Origin: UBA11403 sp963784615
GTDB taxonomy: Bacteria; Pseudomonadota; Gammaproteobacteria; Legionellales; Legionellaceae
Assembly: GCA_963784615.1 (NCBI GenBank)
Contig: CAWASG010000001.1
Coordinates: forward strand, 1,922,001 to 1,986,000
Direction: 5' to 3'
Length of the DNA: 64,000 bases
Shown here: piece after piece, positions 1 through 8,000 of the stretch
Layout of the letters: each line of letters starts with the position of its first letter
How positions within the stretch are numbered: the stretch's first letter is position 1
Made by a program: the position numbers and the translations under genes
The notes under the pieces: generated by a model
Told to the model about the DNA's origin: nothing
The model's database searches: none
Seen by the model: the letters and a program-made list of their open reading frames with translations, nothing else

Positions 1-1
1 A

Positions 2-892
2 CAAGACAATAGCACCATCAAAAATGCGATAGACCTGATGAATAACGCCTTGATTCAATGCGATGAAGCGCGCGATGAGATGACGTATTTTCAACGTCAA
101 ATCCAACTGGATCCTGAACGTCTGCAGGAAGTTGAAGCGCGTATGAGCTTACTGCATCAAGTCGCACGTAAATATCACGTTGATCCAAATCAATTGTTTG
201 ATAAAGCGCAAGATCTTGCTCAGGAATTAAAACAATTGCAGCAATCAGACGGCGAGAAGCAACGCTTACAAGATGCCTATCACGATTTGAAAGTCGCGTA
301 TGACAAAGAAGCGTTAATCTTGCGCGAATCCCGGCAACGGCATGCGTTAACGCTTGCAAAAGATATTAGTCAGCATATCCAGCAATTGGGCATGCCTAAA
401 GGCTATATCGAGGTACGGTTCAGCGAGCTGGATAAAATGCAGCCTCACGGCTTGGATAAAGTAGAATATTTCGTCTGCACAAATCCTGGCATGATGCCCG
501 ACACATTGCAGAAAGTCGCATCCGGTGGTGAGCTATCGCGCTTAAGCCTTGCCATTCAAATGATCACCGCACAACGCGGCTCAACACCCACCTTGCTATT
601 TGATGAAGTGGACGTTGGCATTGGCGGTGCGACTGCCGCTCTCGTTGGCCAAATGCTGCGAAAACTCGGCGATCGGCTGCAAATTTTCTGCGTGACCCAT
701 CAACCCCAAGTGGCATCCTGCGCTCACCAGCATTTTCTGGTTGAAAAACAAATGAGTGATTCGGAAACCTTTTCACGCATGACGCTTTTACACGACGCAG
801 ACAAAGTGAAAGAAATAGCCCGTATGCTGGGTGGATTGACGATAACCGAACAAACCTTGTCCCACGCGCGCGAACTATTGAGTGAAGCGTAG
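2..892 (+). CDS. recN: DNA repair protein RecN, C-terminal part
   Basis: The reading frame is open from the window edge, so the start lies upstream and only about the last 297 residues are present. RecN is an SMC-like ATPase that acts at DNA double-strand breaks in recombinational repair. Visible marks are a coiled-coil stretch rich in Gln/Lys/Glu over the first third, then the ABC-type signature ASGGELSRLSLA, a Walker B LLFDEVDVGIGG, and the switch region VTHQPQVAS, in the order and spacing of the RecN C-terminal head. The TAG stop is made of the first three bases of the palindromic repeat that follows, so the extreme C-terminus may have been reset by that insertion. Identification is secure. 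Confidence 0.96.
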   Translation, partial: QDNSTIKNAIDLMNNALIQCDEARDEMTYFQRQIQLDPERLQEVEARMSLLHQVARKYHVDPNQLFDKAQDLAQELKQLQQSDGEKQRLQDAYHDLKVAYDKEALILRESRQRHALTLAKDISQHIQQLGMPKGYIEVRFSELDKMQPHGLDKVEYFVCTNPGMMPDTLQKVASGGELSRLSLAIQMITAQRGSTPTLLFDEVDVGIGGATAALVGQMLRKLGDRLQIFCVTHQPQVASCAHQHFLVEKQMSDSETFSRMTLLHDADKVKEIARMLGGLTITEQTLSHARELLSEA

Positions 893-971
893 GTTGGGTT
901 GAGGCTGGTAAGCCGAAGCCCAACATGAATGGTTTTGTTGGGCTTCGGCTTACCAGCCTCAACCCAACCTA
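890..971. repeat. Palindromic repeat, family A (35-bp arms)
   Basis: A perfect 35-bp inverted repeat (890-924 and 937-971) with a 12-base loop, starting TAGGTTGGGTTGAGG and containing GCCGAAGCCCAAC. Related copies lie at 17764, 33649, 35422, 47999 and 61003, with degraded pieces near 29406 and 62754. The strong hairpin directly after recN could end transcription, though no T-run follows. Confidence 0.93.
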
Positions 972-1033
972 CAGCAGGTATGAGACCCGATACTAGTCAT
1001 TTTGCAGTTAAAAACTGATGCTCAGTATGAGCG

Positions 1034-1087
1034 CCCTCTCCCATTGATGGGAGAGGGTGCCCGACAGGGCGGGTGAGGGTAGATCAA
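1034..1087. repeat. Repeat family B, copy 1
   Basis: About 54 bp containing the hairpin TCTCCCATTGATGGGAGA followed by GGTGCCCGACAGGGC and GAGGGTAGATCAAA. A nearly identical copy lies directly before queC at 18730. This copy stands upstream of a decayed nucleotidyltransferase remnant. Confidence 0.85.
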
Positions 1088-1154
1088 AGCGCAATCTTTT
1101 GATCCACTTATTTAGGCTATACTGTATATTTACTGCCTCAAAAAAGAGACAATT

Positions 1155-1383
1155 ATGTTAAATCCCAAGTCGATTGTCGCAATATTAAAAACAGCGCTCC
1201 CTGATTTACAGGGTGCTTACCTATTTGGTTCATTTGCCTCTGGAGTTTATTGCAGTGCTATGGATTTTCGAGAATTTCGAAAGCCACATGTTGAAGAAAC
1301 TCTTGCTAGAGGAAGTGTATATGGATGACGTGATACTGAATAAATTATTTCAGTTCGGTCGTATTTTACTTGCATTGAAATAG
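1155..1383 (+). pseudogene. Remnant of a nucleotidyltransferase/HEPN (MNT-HEPN) gene pair
   Basis: The first reading frame (1155-1328, 57 codons) starts like a minimal nucleotidyltransferase, with a helix followed by YLFGSFASG. The SDxD catalytic part that should come next is missing, and the frame runs into unrelated residues before a TGA. A second short frame from 1321 to 1383 (MDDVILNKLFQFGRILLALK) resembles the start of a HEPN-domain protein and overlaps the first by 8 bases, as in intact MNT-HEPN toxin-antitoxin pairs. I read this as an internally deleted and truncated pair. The family call rests on short matches, so it is moderately sure. Confidence 0.5.
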
Positions 1384-1391
1384 CGTACGAT

Positions 1392-2405
1392 ATGAAAAAA
1401 AAAATATTGATCATCAACACCGGTGGCACCATCAGCAGCATTAAAACGCCGCATGGCTATGAACCTTCACCTGGCTATGTGTCAAAAGCCCTGGCGAGTA
1501 TGCCTGCCATCACACATGAGGACATGCCGCGGTACGCCATCAAAGAATATCAGCCCTTGCTCGACTCATCGAACATGACCGTGAATGAATGGAACCGAAT
1601 TGCGGCAGACATTGCTGAAGAATATGATCATTATGATGGATTCGTCGTCCTCCACGGCACCGACACCATGGCATACACCGCATCGGCCTTATCCTTTATG
1701 CTGGAAAATTTAGGCAAACCCGTCATTCTCACCGGCTCACAAATTCCCCTGTCAGAGGTGCGAAATGACGCGGTCGATAACGTCGTCACGTCGTTATGGA
1801 TCTGCGCCCATCAACCCATCAACGAAGTATGCGTTTACTTCAATCAGCGCCTGTTACGCGGCAACCGCACGCAAAAAATCAGCACGCAAGACTTCAATGC
1901 CTTTGATTCACCTAATTGCGCGCATCTAGCGACCGTAGGCATTGATATTGACATCCATCGCCACCTTATTCTGCCGGTTCCCCAAAAGCCATTTCGCTTA
2001 CAAACCATCAGCCCTCATTTTATTGCCAATTTTAGACTATTCCCCGGCTTTGCCAGTAATGTATTGGCTTACCTGTTAACACAACCCCTCCAAGGCCTGG
2101 TGCTGGAAACATACGGCAGCGGCAACGCGCAAAACAATGATCCCAAATTTTTGGAATTGCTGAAAGACGCCTGCGACCGCGGTGTTATTATCATCAACTG
2201 CACCCAATGCCAACAAGGCACCGTTGAAATGAATCAATACGCAACCGGGCATACGTTGAAACAAGCAGGACTTTTGAATGGCCACGACATGACCTCAGAG
2301 GCCGCACATTGCAAGCTGTTGTATTTATTAAGTAAGTATGATGATTTGACGCATATTAAACAGCAAATGGAAATCAGTTTATGTGGTGAGTTGAGTGATA
2401 CTTGA
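1392..2405 (+). CDS. ansA: L-asparaginase, cytoplasmic (type I)
   Basis: The enzyme hydrolyses L-asparagine to aspartate and ammonia. The 337-residue length, the lack of a signal peptide and the motifs fit the cytoplasmic type: INTGGTISS near residue 8 carries the nucleophilic Thr, and LHGTDTMAYTA near residue 87 carries the second catalytic Thr-Asp pair, followed by KPVILTGSQIPL. The C-terminal domain has the expected INCTQCQQGTVEM segment. The start at 1392 gives MKKKILIINTGG, the usual family beginning; no strong ribosome binding site is visible. It stands alone between two MNT/HEPN remnants. Confidence 0.93.
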   Translation: MKKKILIINTGGTISSIKTPHGYEPSPGYVSKALASMPAITHEDMPRYAIKEYQPLLDSSNMTVNEWNRIAADIAEEYDHYDGFVVLHGTDTMAYTASALSFMLENLGKPVILTGSQIPLSEVRNDAVDNVVTSLWICAHQPINEVCVYFNQRLLRGNRTQKISTQDFNAFDSPNCAHLATVGIDIDIHRHLILPVPQKPFRLQTISPHFIANFRLFPGFASNVLAYLLTQPLQGLVLETYGSGNAQNNDPKFLELLKDACDRGVIIINCTQCQQGTVEMNQYATGHTLKQAGLLNGHDMTSEAAHCKLLYLLSKYDDLTHIKQQMEISLCGELSDT

Positions 2406-2455
2406 TTGACTTTACGAGAATCACCAACATACATTTGCTCACATACAAAAAACCA

Positions 2456-2491
2456 GGTGACCTAGGATAATTTGCAAACATTCAAAAGTCC
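2456..2491. repeat. Short interspersed repeat, copy 1 of 2
   Basis: GGTGACC followed by GGATAATTTGCAAAC and TTCAAAAGTCC. A close copy lies at 9553-9588 immediately before a MITE-like element. Two copies only; function unknown. Confidence 0.5.
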
Positions 2492-2507
2492 TGAATGGCT
2501 TTCGAGT

Positions 2508-2807
2508 TCAGCGTGGTTGCATTATCTCATAATGTTGCTCAATGACCGCTTTAAACGCTGGACTAATACGGTGCCAGTCGAGCACATCGACTTTAAAGGG
2601 TATGTCAGACTTCTCCAGCGCATCTTTAATTTGATAGTACACTGCTTGTGGAATGCGACTTTCCCCGACGATAACGAGATCTAAATCCGAATAGGGTTTA
2701 GCGGTTTGGTTTGTTCGAGAGCCGAATGCCCACACGGGAATTCCAGGAATCAATCGTTGAAAAATACTTTTGATGGTTGCGAGGTTTTTTTCTTCAATAT
2801 CAATCAT
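2508..2807 (-). CDS. MntA-like nucleotidyltransferase antitoxin
   Basis: A 99-residue minimal nucleotidyltransferase. The catalytic motif is clear at residues 29-44: AFGSRTNQTAKPYSDLDLVI has GS, the spacer and the SDLDL metal-binding aspartates, and a third acidic residue appears in KVDVLDW. In characterised MNT-HEPN modules this enzyme AMPylates a tyrosine of the HEPN toxin and so inactivates it. It overlaps the HEPN reading frame (2800-3003) by 8 bases, the standard co-translated layout with the HEPN gene first. Family is secure; antitoxin function is inferred from the arrangement. Confidence 0.85.
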   Translation of the reverse strand: MIDIEEKNLATIKSIFQRLIPGIPVWAFGSRTNQTAKPYSDLDLVIVGESRIPQAVYYQIKDALEKSDIPFKVDVLDWHRISPAFKAVIEQHYEIMQPR

Positions 2808-3003
2808 TTTTGGCTTGTAGTTGTTGCAACAAATGTTCCGCCTTGCTCAGAAAACTAAGTGAACTAAGATAGACTTCAGCCGCCACTTCCTCATCATAGG
2901 TATGTGAGGTTTGATTACGCACCTGATGAAAGAGCATCCATTCGTCGACGCTCTCAATGAGTTGCGTTTCTGCTGCCAATCGAAATAACTCGCGACGAGT
3001 CAC
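2800..3003 (-). pseudogene. HEPN-family toxin (HepT-like), N-terminally shortened
   Basis: The 67 residues contain RNQTSHTY, the Rx4HxY motif of HEPN RNases whose Tyr is the target of the partner nucleotidyltransferase. Related proteins are about 130-145 residues. The same frame continues upstream without a start codon (reading LYWLEKNFGSAYVDG just before the GTG at 3003) until a TAA near 3093, which shows that the N-terminal helices were lost by truncation. It may still be translated from the GTG. I call it a truncated gene; the antitoxin next to it looks intact. Confidence 0.6.
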
Positions 3004-3255
3004 ACCGTCAACATAAGCACTGCCAAAATTCTTTTCTAACCAGTATAAATCTGGTGTTGATTGAAGGCACGGATTGGTTTTCGTCCGATTTTAATAAATG
3101 ACTTTCGTGATGCGCCCATCCCGTTTGACGCGCCATGTTTTGATTTGGGCTGAAGATTTGCGCGTGCGTCAACTAGGCTGCGCTCACTTTGCCCAAAGGG
3201 GACATTTCTACTTTGCCGCTACAAATTTGTCAATTACCCGCCCACTCATAAAGTG

Positions 3256-3264
3256 TGCTATAAT
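3256..3264 (+). promoter_or_regulatory. Extended -10 promoter of unknown paralogue A
   Basis: TGCTATAAT is a perfect extended -10 (TGnTATAAT) about 35 bp before the chosen ATG; no good -35 at normal spacing. The stretch is conserved before paralogue B (minus strand, about 28981-28989, TGCTATGAT), so the promoter was duplicated with the gene. Confidence 0.65.
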
Positions 3265-3298
3265 AACAAAAATAAAACATTTTTCAGGGTGGATAGAC

Positions 3299-4660
3299 AT
3301 GCGTAAAAAATCATCAAGACCGAGTCCAGAACAAGACGTCAGCAAGAACGAACCTAAGCAGCCATCTTCAACTTCCCTTCCTGACGCTTCGATGGACGTG
3401 GGAGCAGCCACTGCGGCTGCCGCTGACATTGCCGCACTTGCTTCAGGACAAAATTCCAATCCATTATCGCGGGTTGTTTTTGTGAATCGAATCATGCTTT
3501 TTGCCGCATCGAATGCTAAAAGAGCATTCGAGTTAGAGGCCATTAATACCACATGGGCTGACTCCATTAGGAATTTTACCCTTAAGAATCATCCAAGATT
3601 TGGATTCACGAAAGATAACCTGTTAGAAGCTGTTGCTTTGGGAAAGGAAAGTAGGACAGTCAATCTCGATCGTCAACCCGGAGAGATTTTCGCAGCAGAT
3701 ATACTGCTCCAATATCCGGATTTGTTATTAGAAAAAGGAACGATTACCGACTGGGGTGGGCGAACATTTAAAGATATCTCTGCTTTTCAATATGCGTTAT
3801 GGGCAAAAGATTTTAAGATGCTAGAAATGATGCTGAAGAGCATACCAGTTGGTGAAGAAGGTGACGCAATCAGGACGGAACTTCTAAGACAATATGAACA
3901 AGTTACAATACCGAGGTATCAAGGTGGTGGTTTGACTTATACGCACACCTATGAGCGTCCGAAGGTGGATGCAGCTGGTATTCCTATAAAAAATGCTTCT
4001 GGGAATTGGGATTGTGAAACGGTGACAGAAGAGCGCTGGGGAAACCATTTCGATATAACACCACTTCTGAATGCTTATAATGATTATTATACTCATTTTG
4101 ATGCTCGTACATGGCCAGAACGCGAAGCTTGCTGGATAAAAGTCATTGGGACGCAGCAGCGCTTACTCCCAATACATATTCTACAACGTTACTGTGACCC
4201 GGGGACGCCATTTCCTTCAGTACCTTACGGTCACCAAAATGACAATCCCCGTCACATCACTGTGCCACCGGTAATTAATCGCGTACTTTTCGGTCACCAG
4301 CCCCCCCCCGTGTGTCCCCCCGTACTTTTGTTTACAGGCCTTTTTAAACGTACAACTCGGTTCTGCTTTTTTAATGAGTTTTACTCTATAATTTCTTCAG
4401 GTTTATCTATCGATTTTTCGTTATTTCGCTGCCACAACAAGGTCGCCGCCGAGAAGATCAGTGTGGCGAGTGTGCGGGCGCTGCCAGATGAAAGCGACGA
4501 CGACGATGAAGGTTGGGGGCATGGCCAGTCGTGCTATGTGCCGGTTTTGGCCAATTTAGCGGCCGTCCGCCAGATTGATGAAGTTAGTACAAACGAGATA
4601 GAAAAAATTAAACGGCTGCTAACGGGCCCTGCGCAGAGTCAAACGCAGTTACGTCCTTGA
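3299..4660 (+). CDS. Unknown protein, paralogue A (candidate effector)
   Basis: About 453 residues; I do not recognise a named family. The ATG at 3299 is preferred because it has AGGGTGG at good spacing, lies just after the promoter, and matches the start of paralogue B at 28945 (MRKxSSRPxPEQD). Features: a low-complexity N-terminus rich in Ser/Pro/Ala, a central part shared with B (DWGGRTFKDISAFQYALWAK; WGNHFDITPLLNAY; GTQQRLLPIHILQRYCDP) and a shared C-terminal tail (RQIDEVSTNEIEKIKR, ending TQLRP). Relative to B it carries an extra stretch at about 4200-4330 containing a run of nine C (4300-4308). No signal peptide or membrane segment. The central motifs remind me of proteins common in Legionella and relatives, but I cannot name the family. 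Confidence 0.75.
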   Translation: MRKKSSRPSPEQDVSKNEPKQPSSTSLPDASMDVGAATAAAADIAALASGQNSNPLSRVVFVNRIMLFAASNAKRAFELEAINTTWADSIRNFTLKNHPRFGFTKDNLLEAVALGKESRTVNLDRQPGEIFAADILLQYPDLLLEKGTITDWGGRTFKDISAFQYALWAKDFKMLEMMLKSIPVGEEGDAIRTELLRQYEQVTIPRYQGGGLTYTHTYERPKVDAAGIPIKNASGNWDCETVTEERWGNHFDITPLLNAYNDYYTHFDARTWPEREACWIKVIGTQQRLLPIHILQRYCDPGTPFPSVPYGHQNDNPRHITVPPVINRVLFGHQPPPVCPPVLLFTGLFKRTTRFCFFNEFYSIISSGLSIDFSLFRCHNKVAAEKISVASVRALPDESDDDDEGWGHGQSCYVPVLANLAAVRQIDEVSTNEIEKIKRLLTGPAQSQTQLRP

Positions 4661-5014
4661 GTTCATATTTATAGACCATAGCAACTACGTTCACTAAATT
4701 TACTTCTGTTTTATCCAAGGTATATTTAGGTAGGGAGGCCCTTAAAAAAGGTTTTAGAATCGGGGCAAAACAACTTCTTTATATGTTAAAACTCCTTTAT
4801 GCGATAAGTTCCGCAGCCCAATTGGAGACTGCGCACTATGAGTGAATTTTGTGGGGATCTCTCAGGGTCAAGCCGAGGGACGTAGGCGACGATTCTGCGA
4901 ATCCACTCAGAATTCAAAAGAACCTATTCAGTGCAACTACATGACGCGCCCTGTCTACTTAGCCTAAAATGGGACATTTTTCACTTTACCCAATAAATGG
5001 TCGGTCTGGCAAAG
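4661..5014. other. Intergenic stretch without a recognised gene
   Basis: No coding frame of note. The first bases after the paralogue A stop (TTCATATTTATAGA) resemble those after paralogue B, so the duplication extends slightly past the coding region. The right end leads into the promoter at 5015. Confidence 0.5.
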
Positions 5015-5043
5015 TTGAAATCATCCTTAAGCTGCATTATAAT
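5015..5043 (+). promoter_or_regulatory. Sigma-70 promoter of the TPR-pseudokinase gene
   Basis: TTGAAA at 5015-5020 and TATAAT at 5038-5043 with exactly 17 bp between them, placing the transcription start about 25 bp before the ATG at 5076. One of the best sigma-70 matches in the window. Confidence 0.8.
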
Positions 5044-5075
5044 GGCATCTTTATTTTATACTTACAGGCCAACTA

Positions 5076-8000
5076 ATGCTTAATCCAGGCGTCAACAGCT
5101 CTCCATCGAAGAATGCGGTTTTTCAAAACTTGCAATTAATACAATCATTGTCCAGCTTTGTTAACCATTTGGCACGTGAATGGCTTCAAATTCGGGCGTT
5201 AAAGCAAAGCATGAACGCTAACGAACCATTCTACGATAGATGCGAACCCCTTATTCCGACGGCATTAAAAGAGGTGCTCGACTTTAATCAATCATTACCG
5301 CAAGAGACCGAGTGGGAAGACTTTAAGTCAGCGATTAATGACTGGATTGTTAATACAGCTTCGGCCGTTAATACTAATCATGGTGGTGCGCCTCAAGCTT
5401 CCGCTGAGTCTGTCAAAACGCCTAATGAAAACCGGTTGTTGAAGCAGAGGCATGAGCTACACAAACTTCATCTTGCCATGCAGCAAACGCTGCTTGAAAA
5501 GAGTAAATCTGTGCTAGCTAAGTCCTCAGAAAGTGAGCACCAGCAAACGCATGCCGCTATCCTCGTCTCCGTCGCTTTGGCGCAGCTTGAGCTTGGCATC
5601 GACTTTATCAAATCGCGCGCGCACCTCCTCGAGGCAATTCAAATCCGTGAAAACATCAAAGCACCCAATAAAAACGATACCTTCGACCTCGCCGCGGCGA
5701 TGTTCCACCTCGCACGGCTGCAACTGCGAACGGGGCAAGGCCACCAGATGGCTTGCGCGACGATGCAGAGCGCTATCCAGATTCTGGAGGATTTCGCAAA
5801 AGATTCGGGATGCTACGACATGGATCTGCTGTGGTTCAAGTTCGAGCTCGCCAAGGCGTATCTCGCCAGCAACCGGCCAGAGGCGGCTCTTCTAACTCAA
5901 CAGGCGCTGGAGCTCGCGCGCAAAGTCCTGCCGCCTGGCTCAGAGGATCCGCACCTGCTCATTCCCATCATCCAACTGCAAGCCTCTGTGCTGCAGGCCG
6001 CAAACGCGCAGCCCGATGGCGACCAGCGCCATCTTGACGCAATGCGCATGCTTCGCAACAACTTCGCGCACGACAAGATGCAGGAGGTTAACTTCATCTA
6101 CGGCATCGGGCAGGCAGCTTCGCTAACAGGGGGGGCCAACACAGCCATGTTCCGCGACGTGACCAAGATGGGCCTGCAGCGGCTGTGGACAATGGGCGGT
6201 GCGCTCGAACTCGCGCCGGAAGAGCGCGTAAGCCATATTAAACGCAACTATGCAACCGATACATTAATCGCCCTAAATCAGGAGCAAAAACCCGAAGCCA
6301 CGTCGTCATCCGTCTTGGATTCTTCCGCCCAGGGCTTCAAGCAAGCGTTTTTCCGCACCATCCTCAATGACCCCGACCTCTTTCGTTTCGGCCGGCTCAC
6401 AGCAAACACCGACCTCTTGAATCTCCTTCAGCAGTGTCTCCCTAGCATTAACAATCAACAATCGGCACTTTCACCGTCGGTCGTCGTCGCCATGCGACAG
6501 CTCGCAGAGAACCCCCGCGTGATAGACCGCCGAAACCTGCGCCTCGATACTGCGTTGATGCACCAGTGGATCCGGCAGTTCACCAATATCTCCCACGCGA
6601 ACGCACTCAAGCTCGTCGACCGAATGAGTCCACACATGACGCACCAGGATATCGACGCCACGCTGAGCGGCGAAATCATCAACCACATCCATTACGAGAC
6701 GTTGTCCGCAGAATCTGCAAGAGAAAGCCGCATGGACAATGCGCAGCTCAGCAACCCAAATCTTTGTTTACGGAGCGTTGGCAACCTCGTCATGCAATCG
6801 GGTATCACCATCATGCTTCGGGTATCACCACAGCTGGGCATGCGGCTCATCGACGCAGGCCTTGCGATGCTGCGCAGCGCCCACAAGGTCTCGCCCGACA
6901 CAACGCTCTGCTGGGCGTTGTCCAGCTACGCCATCGCGCTCGCCCGCTGCAGCCACTTCGGCACAGCGCTGGAGGCGTGCCAGGACGCGCTCAATACGCA
7001 CGAATCACTCGGCCTACCCGAGCAACGTAAACAGGAGCTACGCGCGCAACTCACGCTAAACAGCGCCGTAGTCAGCCGCTATGTGGTCGCGGTCAACTCG
7101 CCGTGCCTCGGCCACGTGCCAACAGCCACCACCGAGCGACTGCAGCAGACCGCACATCTCAGCGCCCCGGTTGCCGTCGGCGACCTGCTAGATGAACATG
7201 AGAAGCGCACGCTGATGGCGCTCGATAGTTGCACGGCGGCACCAACACCAACCGTCGCGTCCATGCTCACCGCCTACGACGAGCTTGCTTACGCGCGCCT
7301 GCTCCGGCGGCACTACTGGAATGGCGTGGAGCACCTCAAGCTCGGCTTGCAACGGCTCGCCCCCTACTTCCCATCGTCCGAGACCACCGCCTCGCTCGAC
7401 GCGTCGCAGCAACGTTGGATCATCGAGCAGTGGCTCGTCATGCGCAGCAATCTCGCGCTGCAAGAGCTCGCCGGCATCATCCCTGATGAGCACCAGGACG
7501 CAGTGCGGATTTTATCCGAGTGCGTGGACGTGGCCGAGCGCAATTTTATGCAAGCCCCACAATTACTACTAGCCGGCAATGTGCCAGCCTGCGACTTCGT
7601 CCGTCTGCTGCAGCGAAATCTAAACTTTGCCAAATTTATCGCTAACGGAGAGTGGATCGAACAACCAGGCCAACAAGCCGCCAAACACTTCGGCCTGACC
7701 GCGAGCCGCCAACGCATCGATCGCGAGCTTATTTATCGCACAGAACTCAGCGCATTTCCCATCGGCATGCTCGGAATCACCGTGCTCGACGACAACGAGT
7801 TCGCCGAACAGCAGGAACCGTCGCCGTCTTCCCACCGGCGCATCCCCGAGGCGAGCGTACCGCTCTTTTTGACCGCCATCAGCAGCAAAATGTCTCGCAT
7901 GATCGCCGTGAAGCGCGAAACCCACACCGAGTACCTTCACCGCAAAAAAGACGCAACGCGCCTCTTCTCCATCACCAAAAACCGCGTGGCAGTGTACCGT

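Noticed and set aside
3098..3298. Longer N-terminus for paralogue A starting at 3098
   Set aside because: It would run through the promoter and lacks any match to paralogue B, whose start corresponds to 3299.
4200..4330. A complete insertion sequence inside paralogue A
   Set aside because: Only about 100 bp with two GGTCACCA words; no inverted ends or target duplication could be defined.
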